DNA of 35,391 bases from Treponema sp. (GCA_009786455.1 WQTD01000003.1:12882-48272), one strand, 5' to 3'. Counted from the first letter of the stretch, positions 1-9,360 are shown. Numbers and translations are program-made. The notes: a model not told the origin generated them from the letters alone.

Positions 1-1437
1 TCTTACCCCGTCGGTATGAAAGAGAACTATCGCAATTCCGCCTGCGTCAATTATATTTCTTATATCCTGCGTTGATTTTAACGGTTGAAGGCTTGCGTTT
101 ACACCCTGGTTTTTTATAACCTTCAGAAGTTCATCAAAACTGGTTCCTCCGTTTCCCTGCCAGCCTATAGCCTGACGTACTGCGGACACGGGGAAATATT
201 TTCCGGTTGCCCAGCTAATGCCCATGGATGCGGAAGCCGGTCCGCAGTTGGACGGAGTGCCCGTATTAAACTGCGTTCTGTACCAGTTAAAATTATTTGT
301 CATAAAATCGACATGAACTGACGGAACAGGGCTTACAAAAATCGAGTAATACTGTTCAAACCCTCTTTCATCACGCACTGTCACGCCGAAAAATCCGCTT
401 GCGTTAAACCGCACTTTAGTCAGGAAGCGGTCTGATTCGCTTAAATCCAGAATATCCTCAGGATTGGCGTATCTTTCAACCTTTGTAATGGTTCCGTTAA
501 CAACAAAATACTCGTTGGGAGAAGAAAGCGTAACAAATTTTGTAGTGCTGTATTCCACTGTAGAAGTGGGATAGGGAATATCGATATAAATGGGGTTGGA
601 TCTATAAATATTACCCGCATTGTCCTGGGCTGTTAAGCGGACAGTATATGTTTTGGGTTGCGAGTAATCATGACTGGGGTTGTCATTGAAACTGCGTCTG
701 CCGTCTCCCAAATCCCACTCGTATGATTTTAATTCTGAAGGAGGATTGACAATTGAAAAATGAACTGTCAGTCCTGATGATCCATTGTTGCGGCTTTCAT
801 GGGTAATTACAACATTCCTTACCGTTCTGGCGGCTGTAGTAACCTGTCTTTGCCTTGCTCTCTGCTGCTGATATTCAGTTTCTTTTATTTTTACATTCTC
901 ATATGAAGGAATGATAATAACCGTTCCCATCCGGATACGGTTGGCATTGCTGATATTGTTGTACCACGCCAGAAATTCATAGGATATATCGTAAACATAG
1001 GCGATTTCAGACAGGGTTTCTCCGGGACGCACAGGATATTCAAAATCCTTGGTGCGATCCTGCGTTTGAGAGCCGGAACCTTTTTCAAATTCTTTATCGT
1101 CGAATAAAGTTAAAGATACCCAATTGTCTCCTGATGAACAAAGAACAACTTCCGATACCGGATAATTCATCTCATTACCGGAAACATCCTTTATCGTAGT
1201 AAATAAATTTTCAGGAGGAAGCTCAGGAGAAACAACAGCAAACAGAACTAAAAGGAACGAGCCTGAAAAAAGAGTCGTCACGCAGGAAGCAATTGTTACC
1301 TTATGAAAGACAGGGTTATAACGAATTATATCCAAAAGCCGTAAAAACAACTCTTTCAGAAGCCGCAAAAATCTGCCGCCCATGGCAAGAGAAAATTTAA
1401 ATAAAAAATTTATAGAATTATTAAGAAATGAAATCAT
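1..1437 (-). CDS. LysM - PKD-like - C39-like cysteine peptidase domain protein, membrane anchored (C-terminus truncated by window edge)
   Basis: Hand translation of the minus strand from ATG at 1437 stays open to base 1 (479 codons): MISFLNNSINFLFKFSLAMGGRF...; SD-like GGGGG upstream; hydrophobic segment VTIASCVTTLFSGSFLLVLFAVV; LysM-like VRPGETLSEIAYVYDISYEFLAWYNNISNANRIRMGTVIIIP; PKD-like YEWDLGDGRRSF...YTVRLTAQDNAGN; C39-like PSNCGPASASMGISW. Absent from the ORF track because it has no stop in the window. Confidence 0.85.
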   Translation of the reverse strand, partial: MISFLNNSINFLFKFSLAMGGRFLRLLKELFLRLLDIIRYNPVFHKVTIASCVTTLFSGSFLLVLFAVVSPELPPENLFTTIKDVSGNEMNYPVSEVVLCSSGDNWVSLTLFDDKEFEKGSGSQTQDRTKDFEYPVRPGETLSEIAYVYDISYEFLAWYNNISNANRIRMGTVIIIPSYENVKIKETEYQQQRARQRQVTTAARTVRNVVITHESRNNGSSGLTVHFSIVNPPSELKSYEWDLGDGRRSFNDNPSHDYSQPKTYTVRLTAQDNAGNIYRSNPIYIDIPYPTSTVEYSTTKFVTLSSPNEYFVVNGTITKVERYANPEDILDLSESDRFLTKVRFNASGFFGVTVRDERGFEQYYSIFVSPVPSVHVDFMTNNFNWYRTQFNTGTPSNCGPASASMGISWATGKYFPVSAVRQAIGWQGNGGTSFDELLKVIKNQGVNASLQPLKSTQDIRNIIDAGGIAIVLFHTDGVR

Positions 1438-1675
1438 ATTACCCCCCACGGCAGAGAAAAGCCCTCCAGAAAAGCTGCTTCGTCTGACATTAATATGAGG
1501 TAAGTATCGACGTTTTATTATGTTTTGATGAGAATATAATCCTCCCATACGAATAATATATTATGTTTTAAATATTTTGTCTACTTTTTTTTACAGTATA
1601 TTTATAAAAATATTTAGAATCTTTTTTCCAATAAAAATTGTATACTTTTTTATACACTTGGCTTAAAAAATTCCA

Positions 1676-2722
1676 TTAAATTTCATCAGGAACGGGTGTA
1701 CTGTAAGAAGCTCCGGCATCATCCCTGAATGGAATGAATTTTACACTCTGTCCGTTGTAAACATCCCTGCGGCTAAGGGTTATGGAGCCGTCCTCCGCTT
1801 CATGTTTAACGATTTCCATTATGTACTGGCGGTTCGGAGGACCAAGGGGAAGCACCATTATTCCGCCGGGTTTTAACTGGCGCAGAAGCGGAGGCGGAAT
1901 GTGATCAATTGAACATGTAACAATGATTTTATTAAAAGGGGCAAATTCTTCCCAGCCGTAATAGCCGTCGCCCAATTTCCTGTTAATTACAGAATAAGAC
2001 GGGAAATTTTTCTCCAGTTCGGTGTAAAGAGCGTCAGTCTCAACATAAAGAGGTCTAATTATCTCTATTGTATATACATCCCTTGTCAGGTAGGAAAGAA
2101 TAGCTGCCTGATAACCGGAACCAGTGCCGATTTCAAGAACCTTGTCACCGGGTTGTACATTTAAAGTCGTCGTCATCATTGAAACGACATCAGGGTCAGT
2201 AATGGTAGCGCCGTACCCTATGGGAAGCCAGGTATCGGCGTATTCAAGACCTTTATTGGCTGCCCGTACAAAATGCTCCCTTGGGGTCAATAAAAAAGCT
2301 CTTACGTCTTCAGGCCGTTTAAGCTCCGATGAAATAACAAGATCCTGCGCCCAATCCCACCTTTGATCGAGAAAGACCGGATCGTCGCTGCGATTCCGGC
2401 TCATCCATGAAAGCCAGGTCTCCTTTGTTCCAATGGGCATGGATTGGGCAAGGCGGGGACCGTCGTATTTTTGAATGCCGGGTAGGGTTACATAACTAAA
2501 CCCCGCTTCTTCCAGACTGGAGCTTCCGGTAAACCGCAAAGCTTCCTCAACCATGGAACTTGCCGCTACTTCTTCATAGGTGGATACTCTTTCAAAATTA
2601 GTCACAAAAATATGCGGAATGGAAAGCCCGAAAGCTGTCCCAATAAGAACCCCAAAAAACACGGTAAACACGAGAGGAGCCGGTATGGTTTTTTTGAAGA
2701 AATCCAATATCATACTTATCAT
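1676..2722 (-). CDS. protein-L-isoaspartate O-methyltransferase-like protein with N-terminal membrane anchor/signal
   Basis: 348 aa ORF; SAM-binding VLEIGTGSGYQAAILSYL, KIIVTCSIDHIPPPLLRQLKPGGIMVLPLG typical of the PCMT family; N-terminal hydrophobic helix. Confidence 0.88.
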   Translation of the reverse strand: MISMILDFFKKTIPAPLVFTVFFGVLIGTAFGLSIPHIFVTNFERVSTYEEVAASSMVEEALRFTGSSSLEEAGFSYVTLPGIQKYDGPRLAQSMPIGTKETWLSWMSRNRSDDPVFLDQRWDWAQDLVISSELKRPEDVRAFLLTPREHFVRAANKGLEYADTWLPIGYGATITDPDVVSMMTTTLNVQPGDKVLEIGTGSGYQAAILSYLTRDVYTIEIIRPLYVETDALYTELEKNFPSYSVINRKLGDGYYGWEEFAPFNKIIVTCSIDHIPPPLLRQLKPGGIMVLPLGPPNRQYIMEIVKHEAEDGSITLSRRDVYNGQSVKFIPFRDDAGASYSTPVPDEI

Positions 2723-2800
2723 TTTAACACCAAATTCAATTTACAGATGAAAAAACTAAATGTCAATATTACTTAAAACTAAAGGTTTTAAATACTTTTA

Positions 2801-2828
2801 TTGAATAAAAACAAAAAATTTGATACAA
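2801..2828 (+). promoter_or_regulatory. candidate sigma70-type promoter (TTGAAT - 16 bp - TACAAT)
   Basis: TTGAAT at 2801-2806, TACAAT at 2823-2828, about 10 bp before the ATG at 2838. Confidence 0.35.
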
Positions 2829-2837
2829 TCCCCGTTA

Positions 2838-5351
2838 ATGAAGAAAAATCAATTAGCAGCTCTATTTTTTATATCTGTAGCTGGAATAGCTTTTGAGCTT
2901 TATGTAATGCGGGTTTTTTCAGTCGGGAGCTGGTCAAACTTCGGCGCACTGGTAATATCAACTGCTCTGCTTGGCATCGGGCTGGCGGGCATTATCCTCA
3001 CTTTTGTTGAAAAAACCATAATGAAACGACCGGAAATGTATATGTCAATTCTGGCTATACTTTTACCTCTGTTCATGTCCGGAGCGGTTATCCTCGCCCA
3101 GATGGTTCCGTTTAACCCGATATTCCTTGCTTCCGATACAAGACAGCTCTGGTTTATCGGAGCCTATTATATCATTTACGGTTTGCCGTTTTTTTTAATC
3201 GCCGCTTTTACGGGAATTACCTTTATTGTCCTGAAAGACAGAATCCAGGGAGTTTACTTTTGGAATATGATCGGCTCAGGTATCGGAGGTTTATTCATCG
3301 TTTTATTCATGTTTTTTCTTCCTCCGCAGTACCTTTTACTTCCCATCCTTGCTCTTACAATAATCGCCGCTCTTTTAAGCTCCTGCAGAACCGAAGGAAA
3401 ATGGAATTTCCCGGTTCCGTATATTATAGGTCTTTCAATAACTGCGATAGGTTCTCTTCTTATGACCTTTTTATGGGGAAACATCAGAATATCGGATTAT
3501 AAAGACATCAGTTATGTCAGAAGATACGCAGATTCCGCTCTGGTTCATCATTCATACGGACCTGCGGGGGAATTTCATACTTACGCATCAAGATATTTCC
3601 ATTTCGCTCCAGGGCTTTCAGATAACGCTGTACTAAAAATCGAAAACCTGCCGACACAGCTTTACTGGGGATTATTTATTGACGGCTCAGGTCCGATTGG
3701 GATAATGGGTCAGCTTAAGGAAGATGAAAAAGTTTATATGGATTTTCTTCCGATGGCGGCTCCATATACGATGTTGAGTAATCCTGACGTTCTTCTTGTA
3801 AATCTCTGCGGAGGCATCAACGCCAATGTCGCGTTATACAACGGAGCCCGCTCTATTGACATAGTGGAGCCGTCTCAGGAATTTATCGATCTGTTGCGCG
3901 GTGATCCTTCAATTTCCCGCTTTACGGGTAATCTTCTGGAAAATGAAAAAATAAATGTTATCAGGGGAGAGGGACGCTCGCAGTGCGCAAATCATGAAAA
4001 CTCCTATGATCTAATCGAAATAAGCCTGATTGACTCTGTAGGTCTTACAGATTCGGGAGGTTACGCGGTACACGAAGATTTTAAATATACAGTGGAAGCC
4101 TTCAAGGAATATTTTAACGGATTAAGAGACGGCGGCGTTCTTTCCGTGACTGTATGGGACAGATTAAATCCTCCCAGAAACGTACCGAGATTGTTAAACA
4201 CAATAATCCGCGCGATGCATGAAGCTGGTTTTGAGGAACCTGAAAAATCCCTTTACTCATTCGGGCTTTTAAGGTCTACTTCAACCATTCTTGTCAGAAA
4301 AGGAGGTTTCAGTCCGCGTGATATTAACGACCTTAATACATTTACAAAAAATTGTTCGTTTGAACTTTTTTACGTTCCCGACGAAGACATACCTGTGCGC
4401 AACTTTGATATTCTGATGAGAAGCTACCGTAACCAGTTTGAAGCTGACATAAACGGAGATGATACCGAAGAATCTGAAACATTTACAAACGCCGATATGT
4501 ACCGGACTGTTATACCTCTTTTCTTTGCAGGAGAATCCCAGAGGATAGAAGAAGAATATATTTTTGACATAAGACCCATCATGGATTCCCGTCCCTACTA
4601 TACTGGTTTCCTGAAAATGGACGAACTGCGGATATATCTGGATCAGTTAGGTGACATCTCCGAAGAGTGGGGATATCTTTTGTTATTCGCAATGTTGATA
4701 CAGGCGTGTTTATTCGGTCTTATTGTAATACTGCTCCCCGTTATAGGCAAAAGAAAAACATTGTTCAAAAAAAGAAGGGGAACCTTCGGGGTAATTCTTT
4801 ATTACGCAGGTCTGGGTCTTGGCTATATGTTGATTGAAATTTATCTTATACAGCGCCTTGCTGTGTTTTTATCAAATCCCACATATTCGACAAGCATGGT
4901 AATAACAGTAATGCTGATATCATCCGCTCTCGGAAACATTACAAGCAGTCTCTTTAAGAAATACAGAATGTTTGTCGTTCCGATTGCCTGTGTTCTAATT
5001 GCCGGAGGGTTTATCTTTTATATCCTTGGGTTGGACAGCTTCCTTGCCATGTTTAATTCTGCGTCCATGATGACCCGCTTTTTAATATCGGCGCTTGTAA
5101 TCGCGCCTCCTGCGTTTTTTATGGGTATTCCGTATCCAAACGGGCTTGACAGCTTACAGGAAAGAAAACCTCATCTTCTTCCGTGGGCATGGGGTATGAA
5201 CGGCGGACTTTCTCTTGTAGGAAGCGCTCTTGCGCGACTGCTTTCAGTATCAAGCGGTTTCCCTGTGCTGTTAAAAATTGGAATCGGCATTTATTTATTG
5301 GTAGGACTTCTTTTCCCAATCAACCAGAAACTGACTCAGGAAGAGGAATAG
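2838..5351 (+). CDS. multi-pass membrane protein with central spermidine synthase-like domain
   Basis: ORF 2820-5351; ATG at 2838 (MKKNQLAALFF) is the likelier start. N-terminal TM block, soluble block with VLLVNLCGGINANVALYNGARSIDIVEPSQEFIDLL, then C-terminal TM block. Confidence 0.75.
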   Translation: MKKNQLAALFFISVAGIAFELYVMRVFSVGSWSNFGALVISTALLGIGLAGIILTFVEKTIMKRPEMYMSILAILLPLFMSGAVILAQMVPFNPIFLASDTRQLWFIGAYYIIYGLPFFLIAAFTGITFIVLKDRIQGVYFWNMIGSGIGGLFIVLFMFFLPPQYLLLPILALTIIAALLSSCRTEGKWNFPVPYIIGLSITAIGSLLMTFLWGNIRISDYKDISYVRRYADSALVHHSYGPAGEFHTYASRYFHFAPGLSDNAVLKIENLPTQLYWGLFIDGSGPIGIMGQLKEDEKVYMDFLPMAAPYTMLSNPDVLLVNLCGGINANVALYNGARSIDIVEPSQEFIDLLRGDPSISRFTGNLLENEKINVIRGEGRSQCANHENSYDLIEISLIDSVGLTDSGGYAVHEDFKYTVEAFKEYFNGLRDGGVLSVTVWDRLNPPRNVPRLLNTIIRAMHEAGFEEPEKSLYSFGLLRSTSTILVRKGGFSPRDINDLNTFTKNCSFELFYVPDEDIPVRNFDILMRSYRNQFEADINGDDTEESETFTNADMYRTVIPLFFAGESQRIEEEYIFDIRPIMDSRPYYTGFLKMDELRIYLDQLGDISEEWGYLLLFAMLIQACLFGLIVILLPVIGKRKTLFKKRRGTFGVILYYAGLGLGYMLIEIYLIQRLAVFLSNPTYSTSMVITVMLISSALGNITSSLFKKYRMFVVPIACVLIAGGFIFYILGLDSFLAMFNSASMMTRFLISALVIAPPAFFMGIPYPNGLDSLQERKPHLLPWAWGMNGGLSLVGSALARLLSVSSGFPVLLKIGIGIYLLVGLLFPINQKLTQEEE

Positions 5352-5357
5352 AAAATA

Positions 5358-5765
5358 ATGAGAATTGCCGTTGTTAGCGCGCCTGCTGTTAAAAGGCAGC
5401 CTCCTGACTATGTGCAGTCTCTTGCAAAAGGAATGCAGTTAATGGGTCACCGCGCGGATATTATTGATTTATGGACAGACGACGGCATGAGACTTCCCGG
5501 TTATGAATATATCGCAATTGCGGCTGAACCTGTTTCTTTCTTTTCAGGAAAGATAAATGATAAAATTCCAAGGCTGCTTGCAGCAGGCAGCACTCTTTCG
5601 GGGAAAAAAAGCGCCGCTTTTATAAAAAAAACAGGACTGTTCAGCAATCGCGCGCTTTCCCGCCTGATGTACGCAATGGAAAAAGAAGGAATGATTGTTA
5701 ACTGGAGCGATTTGTTATTGAGCGCTCCTCACGCAGAAGCTCTTGGGAAACATATCGGCGCATAA
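5358..5765 (+). CDS. conserved hypothetical small protein, possibly flavodoxin-like fold
   Basis: 135 aa ORF starting 7 bp after the upstream stop; MRIAVVSAPAVKRQ... alternating beta/alpha pattern. Confidence 0.6.
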   Translation: MRIAVVSAPAVKRQPPDYVQSLAKGMQLMGHRADIIDLWTDDGMRLPGYEYIAIAAEPVSFFSGKINDKIPRLLAAGSTLSGKKSAAFIKKTGLFSNRALSRLMYAMEKEGMIVNWSDLLLSAPHAEALGKHIGA

Positions 5766-5776
5766 CGGCATTTTTT

Positions 5777-6481
5777 ATGGCAGATAACGCGGGCAAACCT
5801 GCTGACTATTATGAACTTTTGGGAATTGAACAGGGCGCTTCGTCTTCCGAAATAAAAAAGGCGTTCAGGGAAAAAGCAAAACTGCTTCACCCTGACATCG
5901 CGGGTTCTGACCAGAGCGAAGCAATGCGCGCTCTTATAAACGCTTATGAAATTTTATCAAGCAGGGAACGCCGTTATGATTACGACAGAATATACTCGCG
6001 CTTTTTAAAAAAACACGCTTTTAATTACAGAACATGGCTTAATGATCAGGAAAATCCCGCAAGTCAGGCAAAATTAATATTTTTTGAACTGCTTCATTTT
6101 GAAGAAGAAAGAGCAATCGCGATCTGGCGGAAAAACGGAGGCTTGCGGTTTACTCTTGAAAAATATCTTGATCGTGAAGACTGGATGGACTGCCAGTACA
6201 TCCTCGCCGAAGAACTTGACAAAAGGGATTTTTCTTTTGAAGCGTTTAAACTGATGTCCGCTGTTCTTGCGGAAGAAAGACGCCGTTCTTATTTTAAGCT
6301 TTTCACGCCGGAAATAGAAAACTACCTGAAGAACATCGTCAGGTTCAGGCTTGGCGCGCAGGTAGACGAAGAAACATGGATTGACTGCCTTGAGACAATG
6401 ATGAAGCTTGGTTTTTCTGCGCAGGATGAAAAACGATTTAAAAAATCAATGGCAAAAACACTGGAGAAATTAAGAGCATGA
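5777..6481 (+). CDS. J-domain (DnaJ-like) protein
   Basis: N-terminal DYYELLGIEQGASSSEIKKAFREKAKLLHPDIAG with HPD motif; C-terminus does not look like DnaJ. Confidence 0.88.
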   Translation: MADNAGKPADYYELLGIEQGASSSEIKKAFREKAKLLHPDIAGSDQSEAMRALINAYEILSSRERRYDYDRIYSRFLKKHAFNYRTWLNDQENPASQAKLIFFELLHFEEERAIAIWRKNGGLRFTLEKYLDREDWMDCQYILAEELDKRDFSFEAFKLMSAVLAEERRRSYFKLFTPEIENYLKNIVRFRLGAQVDEETWIDCLETMMKLGFSAQDEKRFKKSMAKTLEKLRA

Positions 6482-7257
6482 TTCGCCTTAAAAATGAAAA
6501 ACAAATTGACGGCATCAGAAAATCATGCAAGATGTTATCTGCAATGTACCGCGAATTGATTCCTCTTGTAAAACCGGGAGTTCAGACAATAGAGATTGAT
6601 ATGTGGGTGAGAGACTGGATTGCAAAAGCGGGAGGCAGACCAGTATTCCTGGGTTACACCATAAAAAAAATAAACGCCCCCTACCCTGCCGCGATTTGTA
6701 TTTCCATCAATGAAGAGGTGATCCACGGTATTCCGTCAAAAAGACGTATCCGCGAGGGAGACCTTGTTTCGCTTGACTGCGGCATTGAACTTGGCGGTTT
6801 TATAAGCGATCAGGCTGTAAGCATAGAAGCCGGAAATGTGAGCGGAGAAATACGCAAGTTGAATAAAATAACCATGGAATGTTTATACAGGGGAATAGAA
6901 GCGGCAAAAGCCGGAGACAGACTCTTGCAGGTTTCGCGCGCGGTTGAAAATCACGCTAAGTCTCACGGATACGGAATAGTGCAGGAATACTGCGGACACG
7001 GAACGGGGCTGTACCTGCACGAAGATCCGCAGGTGCCGAATTACCCGCACGGACCGAATCCAAAAATGAATAACGGTATGGTCTTCGCGATTGAGCCGAT
7101 GATAAATGCAGGCGCAGGAAACATTGAAATTCTTAATGATGAATGGACAGTTGTTACAGCTGATGAAAAAATATCGGCGCATTGGGAACATACAATTGCT
7201 GTTCACGGCGGCAAAACCGAGATACTGACAGACCCGCTTGAGCAATATGTATTTTAA
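6478..7257 (+). CDS. map: type I methionine aminopeptidase
   Basis: 259 aa; VSLDCGIELGGFISDQAVS, GYGIVQEYCGHGTGLYLHEDPQVPNY, GMVFAIEPMINAG; overlaps upstream stop by 4 bp. Confidence 0.95.
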   Translation: MIRLKNEKQIDGIRKSCKMLSAMYRELIPLVKPGVQTIEIDMWVRDWIAKAGGRPVFLGYTIKKINAPYPAAICISINEEVIHGIPSKRRIREGDLVSLDCGIELGGFISDQAVSIEAGNVSGEIRKLNKITMECLYRGIEAAKAGDRLLQVSRAVENHAKSHGYGIVQEYCGHGTGLYLHEDPQVPNYPHGPNPKMNNGMVFAIEPMINAGAGNIEILNDEWTVVTADEKISAHWEHTIAVHGGKTEILTDPLEQYVF

Positions 7258-7261
7258 AAGC

Positions 7262-7290
7262 TTGACAGTTTTTTTATAAAATAATATTAT
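7262..7290 (+). promoter_or_regulatory. sigma70-type promoter TTGACA - 17 bp - TATTAT
   Basis: TTGACA 7262-7267, TATTAT 7285-7290; GGAG then ATG 7329 downstream. Confidence 0.6.
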
Positions 7291-7328
7291 AGGAAATTGA
7301 TTAAATTAATTTAAAAGGAGTGTCTAAA

Positions 7329-7541
7329 ATGAATATTAACAAATTTGTGGATAAAAAATATGAAAAATTATCTCTAAAACAGATCGCCGCGTCTCCTGTC
7401 GACGCGCTTCAGGGTATCAGTGAAGGAGACGCAAAACTTCTCAAAGAAGCCTTTAAAGTGAAAACCGTTGCCGATCTTGCAAAACTCAAATATGTAAGAT
7501 GGGCAAAGGCGATCTGCGTGCTTGCTGAAGGCGAAGAATAA
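7329..7541 (+). CDS. small helix-hairpin-helix-like protein (tandem paralog 1)
   Basis: ATG at 7329 with AAAAGGAG SD (track starts at GTG 7320); MNINKFVDKKYEKLSLKQIAASPVDALQGISEGDAKLLKEAFKVKTVADLA...LAEGEE; paralogous to the next ORF. Confidence 0.75.
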   Translation: MNINKFVDKKYEKLSLKQIAASPVDALQGISEGDAKLLKEAFKVKTVADLAKLKYVRWAKAICVLAEGEE

Positions 7542-7547
7542 TCAAAA

Positions 7548-7745
7548 ATGAACATAAACAAGTTAGTTGACAGGAAATACGAAAAAAACTCTTTCAACCA
7601 GCTTAAAAAACTTCCCATTGACGTGCTACAGGGTGTCAGTGAAAATGACGCCCTGCTTCTGGAAGAAGCCTTTAATATAAAAGAACTTTCCAAATATGTT
7701 CAAAGGGCGCAAGCCATCGTTACCCTCGCCGAAGGCGAAGAATAA
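7548..7745 (+). CDS. small helix-hairpin-helix-like protein (tandem paralog 2)
   Basis: 65 aa; MNINKLVDRKYEKNSFNQLKKLPIDVLQGVSENDALLLEEAFNIKE...LAEGEE; starts 6 bp after the first paralog's stop. Confidence 0.72.
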   Translation: MNINKLVDRKYEKNSFNQLKKLPIDVLQGVSENDALLLEEAFNIKELSKYVQRAQAIVTLAEGEE

Positions 7746-7857
7746 TGGCGTTTTTCGCCCTGTAACTATCAAGGCATTTATATATTTGTTATTATATGGA
7801 ATCTGCAATGTTACTGTTTCTGCAGACAAATAAAAAATAAAAATTTCAGGAGTTATT

Positions 7858-9360
7858 ATGAACATTACTCAAAAATTATCATCAAAAAACCTGTTCATCT
7901 TCAATTTAGTTCTGATTGGCGCCATTTTTGGTTTTACCATGGCTTTTTTCTCTTTTTCCTGCTCTTCAGGGACACGGGTGCAGGCGCAGGAAAGTACTGT
8001 TATAATTCCGGCAAGCTCCCTTGCTGTAGCCGAAAATTTACAGACCGTCTTTCGATCCATAACGGATAAAACGCTGCCTTCTGTCGTAGAGCTGAAAACC
8101 GTATCTGTAAGAAGGCAGCAAGTGCCGAATTTTAACGGAATTCCCTGGGAGTTTTTCTTCGGACCGCGTGACAGAGGAGGACAGGACGGTCAGGAACGCG
8201 AGTTCCGTTCAGCCGGTCTTGGATCGGGGCTTATTGTCCGTCATAAAGACGGTATTTATTATGCGCTTACAAATAACCACGTTGTAGATAACGCAACTGA
8301 AATCAGGATCGCGACAAAAGAAGGCAAGGAATATCCTGCGGAACTTGTAGGAAAGGATGAACGCAAAGACCTTGCCCTCGTTTCTTTTAAAACCAACGAT
8401 CACTATCCGCTGGCAGTGTTAGGTGATTCTGACACAGTCGCTGTCGGGGACTGGGCGATTGCGATGGGTAATCCGCTCGGAGAGCAGTTTTCATTTTCAG
8501 TGACCATGGGCATTGTAAGCGCAGTCGGCAGAACAGGAGGTCCGGGCGGAAACATCAATGATTTTATACAGACAGACGCTCCGATTAATCAGGGTAACTC
8601 AGGCGGTCCCCTTGTAAATATCCGCGGAGAAGTTATCGGTATCAATACATGGATCGCAAGCAATCTTTCAGGCGGCGGAAACGTCGGTCTTGGCTTTGCC
8701 ATTCCAATCAATAACGCGAAAAGATCAATTGACGAATTTATCGAAACCGGCACAACAAGTTACGGATGGCTCGGCGTATCACTTATTGATCCAAACAGGG
8801 ATACTGTTACTGAACTTGGGCTTGAAGGAAAAAGAGGAGCTCTTGCTTCGCAGGTTTTCATCGGCTCTCCTGCGGATAACGGCGGATTAAAAGCCGGCGA
8901 TTTTATAACACATGTAAACAACAGGGAAGTAAGAGGCGTAAATCAGCTTCAGATGATAGTAGGAGACCTTAAACCCGGAGATCGCGCGACATTTACAGTT
9001 ATCAGGGATAAACAAAACAGGGACTTCCCTGTGCGTATAGAAGCGCGTACGGATCAAATTGCATCAGATAATAAAAAACTCTGGCCGGGTGTTTCATTAA
9101 TTCCACTGACTGATCAAATCAGGCAGAATTTAAATATTGATGAGAATGTAAAGGGACTCTTTGTTTATCAGTTGGTTGCCGGAAGCCCGTCCGATATTAT
9201 CGGCATAAAACAGGGTGATTTGATTACTTCAATAAACGGCGAGAATGTGAGTGATATGGCGGTGTTTTACAAGGTGTTACGTGAAAAAACAGCGAGTGAA
9301 TTATGGTTCGGCATCCGCCGCGGAGAATCAACCCTTGAGTCGCTCAGGTTTAAAAAGTAG
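7858..9360 (+). CDS. HtrA/DegP-family trypsin-like serine protease with two PDZ domains
   Basis: 500 aa; ALTNNHVVDNA, RKDLALVSF, QTDAPINQGNSGGPLVN (His/Asp/Ser triad motifs), two C-terminal PDZ-like regions; SD CAGGAG before the ATG. Confidence 0.95.
   Translation: MNITQKLSSKNLFIFNLVLIGAIFGFTMAFFSFSCSSGTRVQAQESTVIIPASSLAVAENLQTVFRSITDKTLPSVVELKTVSVRRQQVPNFNGIPWEFFFGPRDRGGQDGQEREFRSAGLGSGLIVRHKDGIYYALTNNHVVDNATEIRIATKEGKEYPAELVGKDERKDLALVSFKTNDHYPLAVLGDSDTVAVGDWAIAMGNPLGEQFSFSVTMGIVSAVGRTGGPGGNINDFIQTDAPINQGNSGGPLVNIRGEVIGINTWIASNLSGGGNVGLGFAIPINNAKRSIDEFIETGTTSYGWLGVSLIDPNRDTVTELGLEGKRGALASQVFIGSPADNGGLKAGDFITHVNNREVRGVNQLQMIVGDLKPGDRATFTVIRDKQNRDFPVRIEARTDQIASDNKKLWPGVSLIPLTDQIRQNLNIDENVKGLFVYQLVAGSPSDIIGIKQGDLITSINGENVSDMAVFYKVLREKTASELWFGIRRGESTLESLRFKK

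Noticed and set aside
85-321. Plus-strand 78-aa ORF
   Set aside because: Antisense to the same LysM-PKD-C39-like gene; no recognisable motif or RBS.
891-1088. Minus-strand 65-aa ORF in the track
   Set aside because: Lies out of frame inside the long LysM-PKD-C39-like reading frame (1-1437 minus), which has clear domain motifs.
1639-1657. GTGTATAAAAAAGTATAC inverted repeat downstream of the PCMT-like gene
   Set aside because: Short AT-only stem with a broken T tract on the minus strand; too weak to call as a terminator.
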